Origin: Henckelia pumila
Taxonomy: Eukaryota; Streptophyta; Magnoliopsida; Lamiales; Gesneriaceae
NCBI RefSeq assembly: GCF_033568475.1
Contig: NC_133123.1
Coordinates: forward strand, 3,410,001-3,474,000
Direction of reading: 5' to 3'
Length of the DNA stretch: 64,000 nucleotides
Positions 27,679 to 39,795 of the stretch are shown here, piece by piece. A program made the position numbers and the translations under genes. The notes below the pieces were generated by a model, which made no database searches, was not told the origin of the DNA, and saw only the letters and a list, made by a program, of their open reading frames with translations. Positions within the stretch are counted from its first letter, which is position 1. The number at the start of each line of letters is the position of its first letter.

Positions 27679-28611
27679 TAAATATTATATAAAATATAAT
27701 GTATTGTATATTGAATAATTTGTTAATTTTAAAGTACTTGTTTATTTATTTATTTATTTTCAAATATAAAAAAATTAGTCAGGAATGAAATTTAGTTTTA
27801 AATTGATGTAAAAAGATATGATAAAAGAATTAGAGGATGTGAGCAGTTGAGAGAAAATGTGAGATAAGTGAGTTGGAGAGAAAAGAGTGTAGGGGTACAA
27901 AAGAAAAAAATTGGAAAAACAAACCATAACACCAAAAGTAGTTAGAATAGGACACGCACTTAATAAAAGTAGTTAGAATATGATACGCAACGAAAAATAT
28001 ATAAAATTAACTTTGAGGCACCTATGAGTTGTATATAAAATTTCCACAACTCGTACCGTGGAATTCCAACAAATGTATGAAACTTCAACACACTTAAGCA
28101 ATAACAATTTCAAAACATTGGTCACATTTTTTGAGCAGCAAATTGAAGCAAGTAAAAACATTTGACAAAACTAATTCTTTGAACAACATTTTACAATCAT
28201 CTCACCATCCCAAATAAATTCAAAAAGAGAACTAATTTAATGTTTCTCATTTCGGTTGTGGGTTTGATGATGAACCGTAATTATGTTTGAATCCACTCAT
28301 TTAATTATAATTTCGCTTCATTAAGTTTGAATCCACTCATTTCAGTTCCATTATGTTTCCCTTATTCCTATTATGTCTTCTCTGCCTCTTTGTTCTACCA
28401 TTTCCTTTTCCCTCAAGTTTAAGAACTTCGAGATCGCCACCTTCTCCTTGATCCCTTCCCAATATCCGGCCCTTTTTCTCGTATTTCTCAGCCACTTTAA
28501 CCAAAGACCAGAAGCTCGGTTTCCAAAAAAAATCCATTTTAACCAAAGACCAGAATTAGGCAGAAGCAAATTAACTAAATTCCAAACGGTTAACAAAATG
28601 AAGGATAGAAA

Positions 28612-28710
28612 AAGTAAACCTTTGTTTGTTGTGTTTGAACCCAGAAGATGAGTGCAGTTATGAGATTGGAAGGGGAGTTTCATATTGTGACCGGGGTGGA
28701 AGAAAACTGT
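28612..28710 (+). repeat. Dispersed repeat pair, copy 1 (copy 2 at 29412-29510)
   Basis: The segment AAACCTTTGTTTGTTGTGTT through GTTATGAGATTGGAAG to GGTGGAAGAAAACT is repeated, diverged, about 800 bp downstream. A shorter repeat (CCAGAATTAGGCA) recurs at about 28549 and 29104. These look like pieces of an old local duplication. No coding role is visible. Confidence 0.65.
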
Positions 28711-29411
28711 AGCAACTTCCTTGCCCAAGTTTACGCCTCATCAGCAGTAGCATTCCCCAATTTCCTTGCCTCGACCAGTTGGTAATTGTTGGTTGCCTTA
28801 TGCTCAGAGACATCGTCTCCTGCGTAAGGCGGCACCGCCGCACACCGACACCACCCATCTCGTGGCTGCTGTTGCTGGATGTTCCTCATCCTCCCCCAAA
28901 TACAAACTTATGTACAGAGTGAAGCCTATCGTCACTATCAATTAATGTATTTAAACGAATATAATTAACTTCAAATTCAATGTATGTAATTCCCTAAATA
29001 ATGTAGATGATTCCCTAAATAATATACGTTTACTTAACTTTCAATTTCATTCTCCCCAAGCCTTTGACAGCAACTACCTTGGCCCACCACATTCACTATC
29101 ATACCAGAATTAGGCAAGAAAATTTAATCAAAAATAAATAAACTTTTAACTAAAAAAGTACTCCTCATTTCGAATGGAACCGTTGGGACCTCCGGTCTTC
29201 GTATTCACGTCATACGTCCCCGCATCGTGCCACCTGATTGAATTTTCAACCAAAAGTAAATAAATCAATCAACGGAAGCATGAATCTCAAAAGTATTACG
29301 CATCAGAAATAAGAAACGAAGAAGATACGCCAAGCGGAGCATAATCGGTGCCGACACAAACATAATTAAGAAAGGGGAAAAAACAAACCTTGATTAAGAA
29401 AGGGGAGAAAG

Positions 29412-29510
29412 CAAACCTTTGTTTGTTGTGTTTGAATCGATAACATTCGGTTATGAGATTGGAAGAGAAACTAAATGTTGTGATAGTGGTGGAAAAAAAA
29501 CTATATTACT
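29412..29510 (+). repeat. Dispersed repeat pair, copy 2
   Basis: Counterpart of 28612-28710, with matching phrases CAAACCTTTGTTTGTTGTGT and GGTTATGAGATTGGAAG and the same order. The flanks differ. Confidence 0.65.
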
Positions 29511-29653
29511 TCCTCCATTTGATGGGCGGGAACGTGTGAGTAAGGAGAAGTGGGGACACACCAAAGAGGCGAAAATAGACATACCAAAGAGGCTAAACGC
29601 GTAATGGGCCTCAACTTTAATAAATAAATAGAAATAGATATTAAATATAGTAA

Positions 29654-29656
<3 letters not shown>

Positions 29657-29686
<30 letters not shown>
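29657..29686. repeat. (TA)n microsatellite, 30 bp
   Basis: Uninterrupted TA repeat inside AT-rich intergenic DNA. Confidence 0.9.
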
Positions 29687-29689
<3 letters not shown>

Positions 29690-30610
29690 TTATAATGAAA
29701 TTACATTCAATTCACTCGTATGTTTAACATTCTTAGAACATCTCTAGACTCTAGTTGTCATTAGTGGTGTCAGCCCTATACTAATGTCACATAATTATAT
29801 TTACATAAAAGAATAACTAAAATTGTCACAAAATCACATATACGAAGTAAGAATTAAATTCCACAAAACAAATAACAAAAACAGTATCAAATTTGTAATT
29901 AATTAGTTTAAATTTTTTTCCTTTTTCTATTGAAATGTGTGTTTGGAATGAAGAATTTTCATGTGATGCGATTTGAAATTACAAATACTATTTTAGTGTT
30001 TGGTAAAATGAGATTTCGAAACAAGATTGATATTTGATAGGATTTCATTTATGTAAATGAAATTTTTATGAAATTGGTCGGATTTTGCGAAATTTTATAG
30101 GATTTGAGTTTTTTAAAAAATATATTTATATAACTTAATCATAGATTTCAAGTCTTCATTGCAAATTTTACAAAATACCATTTATCTAAATTCCAAAATC
30201 GAATTTTAATTCTACGAATTTAAAAATCTAAATCTAATTCTACATTCCAATTCTTGTCGATCCAAACACATTATTAGTTTAATTTTTTTTGAGAAGAGTT
30301 TTAAAAGTTTATAAATATGACATTTTGAAAATGTGATAAACGAGCCAGAAAACTGTATCATACAGTTCTGAAGAAGACGAAGCATCGATTAAAGCCAGCC
30401 ATATATCCATCCATCGGTCACCATCGTAGACTTAAGCAACATCTCCTTGTATCAAAGCCAAATCACTGGTCACATTTTTCCGCCGCCGCCGCTACGTACA
30501 CGGCATATCCATCTCCCCATTGACATTTCGAACTTCGCATGCATCATCGATCGCGGCCATTTGATCAATTCATCAATCTTGCTACTCTCCCCTTCCCCTT
30601 CACGCAGTAC

Positions 30611-30643
30611 ATGCAGAAGGCTCAGCAAGAAATCCCCCGATGA
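30611..30643 (+). promoter_or_regulatory. Upstream ORF overlapping the LEA_2 start
   Basis: A 10-codon ORF (MQKAQQEIPR) starts 29 bp before the LEA_2 ATG. Its TGA stop overlaps that ATG as ATGA. If the 5' UTR includes this ATG it would be met first by scanning ribosomes, and the overlap would allow restart. The transcription start is unknown, so presence on the mRNA is inference. Confidence 0.5.
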
Positions 30644-31200
30644 AATCAAGAAGAAGATGTATATGTTTATCCGCAACGGCGGCCACAGTGATCGGCTTGC
30701 TCCTGCTATTCCTAATCTTGGGACTCACTGTATTCAAGCCCAAGGACCCCATCATCAACGTCGATTCCGTAGCACTCTCTGGCCTGCATTTCTCCATCCA
30801 CAACCTCAGAGTCTACGTAAACGTCACCATCAACACCGCCGTCACCGTCAAAAACCCGAACCGGGTCGGCTTCCAGCACGCCGACAGCACCGCCTTCCTC
30901 CGATACAGAGGCCTCGAGGTTGGACAGGGGCTCATACCCGCGGGGAAAATCGGCGCCCGAGATTCGAGGGATATGAATATCACGCTCACGTTATTTGCCG
31001 ATCGTCTCGCCGGCGACCCTGATTTCTATATCGATGCCATCTCCGGCAAGTTGCCTTTCCAGACTTACATCAGGCTTCCTGGAAAAGCCCGGTTGATATT
31101 CAATATTCATGTTGTAGCCTACGCTACTTGCGATCTGGAGATCCATGTCCTTACTCAAGCTCTTGCTAGCCAGACATGCCATTACAGAACTAAATTGTAG
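30640..31200 (+). CDS. LEA_2 / NDR1-HIN1-like membrane protein
   Basis: Single-exon ORF of 186 residues. A short basic N-terminus (MKSRRRC) precedes one transmembrane helix at about 15-32 (VIGLLLLFLILGLTVF), followed by a LEA_2-type beta domain. Family signatures are VNVTINTAVTVKNPNRVGF, DMNITLTLFADR and a C-terminal Cys-containing strand (SQTCHYRTKL). Proteins of this group sit in the plasma membrane or endomembranes with the LEA_2 domain outside or luminal; many respond to pathogens or drought. Length and intronless structure fit the family. The overlapping longer frame at 30447-31022 is a shadow. The exact role is not known. Confidence 0.92.
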   Translation: MKSRRRCICLSATAATVIGLLLLFLILGLTVFKPKDPIINVDSVALSGLHFSIHNLRVYVNVTINTAVTVKNPNRVGFQHADSTAFLRYRGLEVGQGLIPAGKIGARDSRDMNITLTLFADRLAGDPDFYIDAISGKLPFQTYIRLPGKARLIFNIHVVAYATCDLEIHVLTQALASQTCHYRTKL

Positions 31201-31739
31201 TCTTGAATTTGGATAAAGATTTGATTTTTATGTTTTTAAGTTAGAAGATGTCATGAAATTTGGAATCTTTGATGCAACCCCTTTTCTTCTTGTAGTAAAT
31301 TATAGTGATAGCTTCACTCCAGATCCATTTGTATTGAGAAAGACTACCGATTTATTTGTATTATGATTATGAATGTGTGGTTAATATTATTAATCTTTTC
31401 TTTTCTAAGCCATTTTCTCTTTTTAAAGAAAGAACTGATGGTTCCACTTAAAATTCGTGTTCCAAACAGTAACAGGAGAATGTATGTATATATATTTGAA
31501 TGGTGAAAATTGGAGGGAATATTAGAGGTTCAGGAAATTGCGGTAAGCGTTAGCAAATTTGCTGCGCTCTGTTAGTCTTGAAACATATTCGGCAAAATTT
31601 GTTTTTGCCCGGATTGACAGAATCTGATAGCGAACAGTATATATATAATTAAATAAATTTGAAACAGAATCTTCGAGGCGAAACCGATCATTTTCGAGCG
31701 TTTTCAAACCTAATTCAAAAGTCTGAAAAATCGCAGAAG
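31201..31739. other. Spacer between LEA_2 and EHD genes
   Basis: 3' flank of LEA_2 and 5' flank of EHD, both on the plus strand. AT-rich; a TATATATATAA stretch at about 31640 lies roughly 100 bp before the EHD ATG. No further gene is seen. Confidence 0.6.
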
Positions 31740-34700
31740 ATGGAGATTGATTTCGCCCCGATAACTCGGTGTTCCAAGGAGCACCAGAAGATATATCAAG
31801 ATTGGTTTGCTTTCGCCGATTCAGGTAACTATTAATGTAATTTATTGTTCGCAGGGCTTGAATTCCAACTGGCATGGATAAAATTATTAATTTTTTTTTT
31901 TCGAAAGCACTAATTTCATGTTGTGATCAGATGGAGATGGGCGTCTTACGGGAGCCGATGCCACCAAATTCTTTTCCATGTCCAATTTGTCCCGTGAAGA
32001 TCTCAAGCTGGTGATTATTTTCTTCTTATTCCCCTCTTTCTTTGTTCGATTTCACATTTTGAAAAAAATTTCACCCGAATTTAAATTTTACATGGAGTGT
32101 TGATATGTCGGTCATTTTTTTGTTCATAAATTTCTTTCCACAAGGTCTGGGCAATCGCAGATACAAAGAGGCAAGGATTTCTTGGGTTGAAAGAGTTCGT
32201 CACGGCAATGCAGGTTCCGATTTTTCCCTACGTACTTAGATCAAAGATGGGATATTGGCCTTTTGTAATATTTTGATCTGCAGTTGATCTCTTTGGCGCA
32301 AGCTGGACGTACTCTCACCAGTGACATTCTAAATGCTGAAGGTAAGTATTAGAGTCTCAGATTCATTCATTCTCCGAGTTTTGCAGTTATTATAAGATAA
32401 CATAAGGTGCTAATCACATGCAGTTGACTTTGAAAACTTGCATCCTCCTGCCATGGAAGGTCTGGATGTATGCGTTGATGTAAGTAAATGCCATTCTTCT
32501 TCTTTATATTTGGCATAATGTAGCAATACTAACGCGGAGGTCTTTTGGTATGAAATGCAGAAAATGAAGCGTAAACTTTCGAAACACAATGGTGAGATTC
32601 TGGAAATTGTGCTTCCACGAGTAGTAGATCTATTTATACTGAGTTCGTAATGATTCAGGTGGTCCGAAGGTGAACGCTTCTCCATCTGCTACTTGGTTTA
32701 CATCAAAGTCTTCAAAGAAGGTTACTTGACGTGTCATAGATACTTTAGAAACTTTTGTTTGTTTAATGATTCATCACTCTCTCAAAATTGCTTCCAAAAT
32801 TTTCAGCTAGTTTTGTTTTCTCATCAAGAGTAACATGTAACGTACTAGTATCCATGAATTTGAACTGCTTGCATTTCCATCAATCTTACAATCATCTTTA
32901 AAATACTTTGATGTATGTATGAATCCTCGTGTCTTCAATCTCTTATGGTTTGCAAAGATATGCTTACGTAGCTCAGTTATGCTTTTAGGAATCTTCAAAC
33001 TCTGTAACTTCCATAATTGATGGCTTGAAGAAACTGTATGAAAAGAAGGTGAAGCCCCTGGAAGTGACCTATCGGTTCAATGACTTTGTTTCTCCCTTGC
33101 TGGTAAGATTTTTTCATCAATCAGTTCAATGCGTTATGAAAAAAAATTGGGCATTAGATCGAGCTAGTGACTAGACGTTACTTCTAAATGACCTATACCT
33201 CTCTTATATTTGTTGTCTGTTGGAAGACAAACAGCGACTTTGATGCTAAACCAATGGTGATGCTTCTGGGTCAATACTCGACAGGGAAAACAACGTTCAT
33301 CAAGCATTTGCTTCAGAGTAGTTATCCAGGTATTTGACTACCTTCTTTGGAGCATTCATCTATCTTCATTTGCTATTTGTTTTCTGAAGTTATTATCAAT
33401 TAAATAACTTCACATCTCAGGATCCCACATTGGACCAGAGCCCACAACAGATAGATTTGTGGTTGTCATGGTAAGTTTTTGTCATTTTTCCTCAATCCAC
33501 TGTTACAGTGTATTTGAGCTGCTGCATTTAAATCTCACATATATATGTTATTTGGTTCGTACCTCCCGTCGCTGAATGCATATTAGTTTCTTGTTTTGTT
33601 GATTTTTCTACTTGTATGGATCTTCTGTTGTTTCGACGATTGTTTCGGTGCATCAGTTATTGATGTTTTAACATCCAGAATGGACCTGATGAGAGAAGTG
33701 TTCCAGGGAACACAGTTGCTGTTCAAGCAGATATGCCGTTCAATGGCTTGACAACTTTTGGAACTGCATTTTTGTCAAAATTTGAATGCTCACAGATGCC
33801 ACATCCTGTGAGTCACATACTTTTCTTTGAGATTTTCTTGATGCCTTTTTTCTGTTTAATTTCTATAGTTTTGATGGTAACAGCTGCTGGAGCACATAAC
33901 ATTCGTGGACACTCCTGGAGTTTTATCAGGAGAAAAGCAACGAACACAGAGAAGCTACGACTTCACCGGTGTAACATCCTGGTTTGCTGCAAAGTGTGAT
34001 CTCATCCTGCTTCTATTCGACCCCCACAAACTTGATATAAGCGATGAGTTCAAACGAGTCATCGGAGCTTTACGCGGTCATGATGATAAAATACGTGTGG
34101 TTTTGAACAAGGCTGACCAAGTTGACACGCAACAAGTATGAATCAGTAACAAAATTTTCAAGACTTTAATGTTGTTTGTATGTTACTCACCTGTAGCAAG
34201 AAAAGTTATATACCCTCTGAGTCCACTGCTTCTTCTTTTCTTGCAGCTTATGCGCGTATATGGAGCATTGATGTGGTCGCTCGGGAAAGTTCTCAATACT
34301 CCTGAAGTCATGCGTGTTTACATAGGGTACATTCTCTTCTTCCATATTTATTGTGCAAAAATGGTCTGATCAGGATGAACTGTGAGTTTGAAATCTCAGA
34401 GGCCTCCAGTATTTGTATGTCGAGCCGTCTCGTTTTTTGTGGACAAACTGATGGATGACATCTCTTTTCAGTTCTTTCAATGACAAGCCTATAAACGAGG
34501 CCACAGCTGGTCCTGTAGGTAAAGTGCTTTTCGAGAGAGAACAGGACGACCTTCTTTCTGATCTGAAAGACATACCAAAGAAAGCTTGTGCTCGTCGTGT
34601 GAGTCTGATTTTTATGCATGTTGGTGGTACATAACATAACACGGCTGGTAGATGATCTTACTGATGTTTTTTGTTAAAACATCGTGCAGATAAACGAATT

Positions 34701-35099
34701 TGTAAAACGAGCCAGGGCTGCGAAGATACACGCCTATATCATCGGTCATCTGAAGAAAGAAATGCCTGCAATGATGGGCAAAGCCAAGACACAACAGAAA
34801 CTCATCGACAATCTGGCAGATGAATTCACTAAGGTTGGTTCACTATCCCCTCTACCTACATGCATGTGCAGCAGCACGAACCAAGGCTTATCGTTTTCTA
34901 CTCGAAATTTCAGATCCAGAAGGAACACCATCTACCACCTGGGGATTTCCCAAACGTGGAAGAATTTAGGGACATTTTGAGCTCCTACAACATAGATAAG
35001 TTCGAGAAGTTGAAGCCTAAAATGATACAATCTGTTGATGACATGCTTGGATATGACGTTCCCAACCTTCTGAAGAATTTTAGCAATCCTTATGATTAA
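31740..35099 (+). CDS. EHD1: EH-domain-containing GTPase/ATPase (EHD1-like)
   Basis: Sixteen exons: 31740-31824, 31931-32010, 32145-32213, 32284-32341, 32424-32479, 32561-32591, 32659-32720, 32989-33102, 33227-33329, 33421-33470, 33679-33807, 33884-34135, 34247-34326, 34472-34598, 34690-34833 and 34914-35099. The frame closes at every junction (541 residues). Residues 1 to about 95 form an EH domain with an EF-hand loop (DSDGDGRLTGAD). A dynamin-like nucleotide domain follows: P-loop GQYSTGKT at 200-207, DTPG at 288-291 and NKAD at 354-357. The C-terminal half is helical. EHD proteins oligomerise on membranes in endocytosis and recycling; plants carry the EH domain at the N-terminus, as here. 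The gene appears intact. Confidence 0.96.
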
Positions 35100-35784
35100 A
35101 GATGAAAATGTTGTAGGCTGGAACTACAAAGGGAACTAATTTGAATACTATCTCGGGTTTTGTATGCTTCGTCACATCTGTTTTGGGTTTTTGAATTATA
35201 TATTGTGGAATAAAACTGAAAAACGTATATTTGAGCTATCATATTTTAAAATCGATGAAAAAAGACTCATAATTACAAAATACCTAGAACTATTAGTTGC
35301 GAGTTTGTGATGGAAAAAAAAAATTTCTGTTTCAAATTTGAATTTTTCTTAGTTTATGGAAATTATTTGTATTAATATTTATTGTGTATAAACTTTATCG
35401 AATGTTTACTTGAATTCTTTGGTCAAAACACAATGTCGTTATTAAAATTAAGTTTGACCAAGATTTCTATAATATTTTTCGTTATTTATAACTTATAAGT
35501 CCCAAATATGTATTTGCATGTTTGTGTATCCGTCTAAGAATTTATCCGTACACATCGAAAGGTAGGTAGTTCCATGGTAAAAATGATAATAATAATAATA
35601 ATAAATAGAAATAAAATAAAATGTAAAAATAATTAATCTTCAAAAAGAATACGGAACAAGAATTGACTGAATTGTTGTGTAAACGGGGCTTATTATGGGC
35701 CTTAGATAGAGACCTTTCAGAGGTGGTGGTTTGGTTTCAATTGGGCCCTGTAGTCCAGTCCAACAACGAGGAGGCCCGGTTCAA
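35100..35784. other. Spacer between EHD and the small SWIB gene
   Basis: AT-rich, with an AATAAT microsatellite at 35588-35606. Near the end, GGGCCTTAGA and TTGGGCCCTG (35697-35750) contain GGGCC motifs of the kind seen at growth-gene promoters, here just upstream of the SWIB ATG. Confidence 0.55.
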
Positions 35785-36691
35785 ATGTCTTCAACTTCAG
35801 GAAAACGGGGCTCCGTTTCTAAACTCGAGGCTCCGCCCAAAAGCGTCATCTTCTTCGGATTGAAAATGTTGCCGCAGGGAATGAAGAAGGCTATTACAGA
35901 CAACCCTAAGAAGGTTGCGAATTTGATCGACCTTGTTAATCTGCCTTCGACACTCAGAGAGTTCATGGGTCAATCTCAGAGTTCCCAATTGAACTGCTTC
36001 AGGCATGTGTGGTCGTATATCAAGCTTAACAATCTTCAGGCGAGTGCTCTTTCTTTTTTGGTGCTATGTTTGGTTTTATCAACTTTCATTTTCTCAAATT
36101 CTTTACCTTTTTTTAGTTAAAATGGTCCTTCCTCATCCTTATATTAATTTGGCTGTAATTCTTATTCTAGACTCTAGAAGGATTTATGGAGTCGGCGGCT
36201 TAGACTTCATGTAAAATTTTCTGGTTGGGTGGGGGAGTAACTATTTTTAAGGAAATTTACGTTTCTTGATAAGTGTAGAAAAATCACATAGTAACTATGA
36301 GTCACTATGAGTCTGCTGAGGTGCAATGACACTTTAGGTTCCGGTGCTTTTCTTGTAAACAGCAGTAATTCGCATGTTCCATCTTCGTCGGTAGTGATTA
36401 GAGGTGACAATTTTTACTGTATGGCCTTGGTTGGGAAGAAATGGGGCAGGCACGACTTTTTGGGCTTTGTAGTCAGTGCTCTGCAAAACTATATATTTGA
36501 GTTGGTTTGGCTCTCCAATCGGCATCTAATCAAGCTCGCTTGTTGTCTTTACCCTTTTCCAGGATCCAAGCAATAAGAACATTGTGAATTGTGATCAAAA
36601 GCTGAAGAACATTCTGTCGGGCAAGTCTAAGGTCGAACTTACGGAACTTCCCATGTTGATCAGGTTGCATTTCCCAAAGCAGCCCAAGTGA
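35785..36691 (+). CDS. Small single-SWIB domain protein with a GC-AG intron
   Basis: Two exons, 35785-36039 and 36563-36691, give 127 residues. The protein is essentially one SWIB/MDM2 domain: LREFMGQSQ, CFRHVWSYIKLNNLQ then DPSNKNIVNCDQKL and LPMLIRLHFPKQPK. The junction LNNLQ/DPSNK is conserved in SWIB proteins and is met only if the intron begins CAG/GCGAGT and ends CCAG. The next GT (36045) would break the frame, so this is a GC-AG intron. Plant mini-SWIB proteins are nuclear or plastid chromatin-associated; no clear transit peptide is visible. The first in-frame ATG after an upstream non-ATG stretch was taken as the start. Confidence 0.88.
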
Positions 36692-37483
36692 TCCTTGAAA
36701 GTTCATTAAAATTGTCAAGTGTGCATCGTGTACCTCCTAAATCCAAATGCACTCAATAATGGACTCCTTGTCAAGATAACTGTTCATTTTTTTCAATGAT
36801 GCAAGTTATAAGACAAGTCCTGCATGGAGTGCTGAGGCAATCGTCATAGTAATTCATCTTCTGGCCACTGTCATCAAGAAAAGAACTTGTATTTTCTTTG
36901 TTATGCTTGCTCCTGGTGGCTGTTTTAATTTTCTTGAAAGTGATAATATACAGGCTTTAATTGATGTCAGCATATAGGATGGGTAGCAATTGATTATTGA
37001 TTAATTCTCTGTATTGTTTTTTCGTTGTTTCAGCTAACCTCTGAAAAACTGGACCAGAAGTAGTTGAGATTTTTTAGTATTACACATATCCGTATCATAC
37101 CCTTGTATGCAATTAATTGATATCTTATTATCAAGCCAGATCAAAACTCATGAAATATGGAAAACAAGGAAAGGCTCACCACTTTCTCATCCATCAATTT
37201 GCAATGCCCCCCCACCCCCACTGAACAGATTAACCATTAATTCCTTGGGATAGGGTTAACTAGCCCACACCAAATCTGAAGAAGAGTATGCTGGCGTGTT
37301 ATACATGTGAGCAAACATATATCGAAGAATGTATTACTATTGCATACATCTGTAAATGAATTAAATGCCTTATTGTGACCATAAATGTATTGTACAGTAA
37401 GAGGAAACTTGCTAATGGAACACTTGTTTGTTAGAGATACTCGAATGTCATCTGCCTATGAGTCTGTTTTCTCTGTAGACGTA
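36692..37483. other. Convergent spacer, SWIB and GDSL genes
   Basis: 3' flanks of the small SWIB gene (+) and the GDSL gene (-). A C-rich patch (GCCCCCCCACCCCCACTG) lies at 37205-37222. No gene is seen. Confidence 0.6.
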
Positions 37484-38943
37484 CTAATGAAATACCGCGA
37501 GAGATGTTTGGACAGCATACTCTGCTATTATGGCGTTTGTTTTCTCAGTGGGGTGGAATGAATCCCAAAACACATATTTGTTTGCATCTGAACATGTGTA
37601 GGGATTGTGTTCGTTACACAAATAGCTCATCTCAACCATTCCAGTTCCACAACATGCAACAGCGGTATTTTCAAAACCTGTGCAAAAACTTCATTAAGTC
37701 AGAACTTTTCATTCACGCCTATTTGATGGGGAAACAATCTGTGTAGGTTGATGGAACGTATTTCTGGTAATTGTAAGTGAACCACTCGTAAAAGGCATGA
37801 TTCCACATGCTAAACCAAGAAAATATTCCATTGTGTACCGAGTTTACCTATTATAGAATGAATTATCATGACATAAACATGTTTCTCTCGTGCACTTTGA
37901 TTGAGCTGAAATAGTTAGGTTCAACTTACCAAAAGAATGAGGGTTTCGAATCATTTCATAAAGAATTGCATATGGATCGGTGAGCACCAGCTGAATTCCA
38001 GAAAGCTCCTTGTTCAGTGTTTCGACCAGTACTTGCAACTTCTTGTTGAAATCCAGGGACACATTATTGTATTTTTCGATACAACCTCCTCCGGATGCTA
38101 GATTTGTTGTTCTTTCCAGAGGCAAACAACCCATTGGAGGAAGCCCAGTTATGGATATCTTCCGTGCTCCGAGCTGGTAAATCTGAGTGATGAAAGTTGA
38201 AGCTATACCTGCCAAAAATTTCTGGTACTCTTCAACAGAGTACTTTGATGGTCTATGAGGAAGCAAATAATAATTCTCCAAGAAATCATTTGTCCCAATG
38301 CTGATAATGTACAGAGCTTCACTTATGACCTCGTCTGCCTTAACTTTACCCACATAGTCTCTTAGCCACTGTTGGTACTGTTTGTAGTAATCTATTTCCT
38401 TCCATAGAGGAATTACTGACTGCAATTTGAGTTATTATTCATGTTAAACTAAAGGGTCGTCTGTATATGTGTGTGTGAATGTGTGTGTGATAAGCATGCA
38501 ATCATCACTTTATGTTCAAACTTATGCTAAGTTCTTCCTTGTAAACAGATGGAGAAGCATCTAATTCTACACAGGGCACTTACAAGAACATTAGATGTGA
38601 GATTATCATAACCAGTTCCAGCTGAAGCAAAGCAGACACCCGTCACGAAATCCTTGATATTGTACGCTGGATCCAAGTAAGCTGGTACGGTTTTCTTTAT
38701 CCCAAAAGCCTCTGCTATGAAATCTGTTGGAACCCTGCCATTGGAAAATCGACCAGTGGCTTTACCTCCTTCGAAATCCCGACCATAAGGCTTGAAGTTG
38801 CTTTTCAGAACTGTGGGAATGTAATTATTGTTTCCAGAATCTACCGTAGAATCCCCAAACACGATAATGGCTGAAACTTTAGCATCAAGTTCAGATATTT
38901 GCTGGAGAAACAGGAGGACTAAAAAAAGCGAAACCATTTCCAT
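37484..38943 (-). CDS. GDSL esterase/lipase
   Basis: Three exons on the minus strand: 38943-38584, 38419-37930 and 37677-37484, giving 347 residues, normal for plant GDSL lipases. The signal peptide is MEMVSLFLVLLFLQQIS. Catalytic blocks are complete: Ser32 in VFGDSTVDSGNNN, the oxyanion Gly in FASAGTGYDN, Asn164 in SIGTNDF, and Asp322/His325 in FWDSFHPTE. The open frame extends 18 codons upstream to a TTG, but MEMVSLF is the first ATG and starts the signal peptide, so it was used. These are secreted SGNH hydrolases acting on esters of lipids, cutin or other wall components; the substrate cannot be read from sequence. Confidence 0.95.
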
Positions 38944-39765
38944 ATTGCTGGCTTCTTGCCGGAACAAGTTTTGTCCTTTTTGGCTATGAAACACCAAATT
39001 TTATTAAATAGTGTGGTAATGGTTAGTTGTGGGTTGCATTTACGAAGATAGGATATTTATTGTCAATGATGGAAAAATTTTATGCTTTTTAACTGTAAAC
39101 AAGATTTCCACTCTCACGTGGTGGAAGTATTTGATACAACCAAAACATAACTTGTGGGAATTATGAATTCTATTCTCCATAGCTAACGCTCCGCTTTTGT
39201 GTAGCTGACAGTGGCGTCTTCCTTTTGTTTCGTCGTCCTCGATAACATAATGGTCTAAATGATTTGAATGTAGTTAATTTATAGGATTTGAGTCATATCG
39301 ATGATGTTATCATCGAATATCTTGTGATATTTATAGTAATGTAATATATTTGTATAAATGTGGATTTGTATGAGGTGAAATTTAGGAGTGGTTTCATGAA
39401 ATTATCAGAATAACATGTGATGTGGGGTTCTTAGTTGGCGAGGGACAACTCAGCATGGTAATTCTTTTGCAACTTTATGGTTTATGTGATGCATGTGTAC
39501 CTTTCAATTCTCAACCAACTTTTTTAACACCACCTATTGAGATTTCACCTCAAATTTATTTTCCAAAATTTAATGTCCATATATTTTTATTTTTTAGTCT
39601 GAATTTACATTTTAATTTCATATATTTTTATTTTTTAGTCATATTATCTATGATCCATATTAACTTTTTTTCAGTAATCCGATCCAAATCTACAATCAAA
39701 ATAATACCTTTGACATAATAATAACAATAATAATAATAATAATAATAATGCAAACGTAAAAATAA

Positions 39766-39795
39766 CTAGCAATAGCGGCACACACATTGCGTGTG
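39766..39795 (-). mobile_element. Helitron-type 3' terminus
   Basis: On the minus strand: hairpin CACACGCAATGTGTG, then CCGCTATTG, then CTAG followed by a host T. Same layout as at 27650 and 40390. The body would extend to the right. The other end is not identified. Confidence 0.55.

Larger units (their letters stand above)
24194..30639. other. 6.4-kb gene-free AT-rich region
   Basis: Very AT-rich DNA with a poly-T run at 25021-25042, a local tandem duplication at 25210-25435, a long AT dinucleotide tract at 26768-26861, a Helitron-type end at 27650 and repeated fragments around 28.6 and 29.4 kb. Short ORFs here have no recognisable similarity or codon pattern and are not called. Confidence 0.6.

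Noticed and set aside
28337-28858. Overlapping ORFs of 69-125 codons
   Set aside because: No recognisable domain, overlapping on both strands, and part of a dispersed repeat.
30447-31022. 191-codon open frame overlapping LEA_2
   Set aside because: Arg/His/Pro-rich composition typical of an out-of-frame reading of a GC-rich gene; the 30640-31200 frame has the transmembrane helix and LEA_2 signatures.
35731-35784. Longer start for the small SWIB gene
   Set aside because: The frame opens at TTG; the first ATG is at 35785.
38944-38997. Longer GDSL start (18 extra codons)
   Set aside because: The upstream codon is TTG, not ATG; the signal peptide begins exactly at MEMVSLF.
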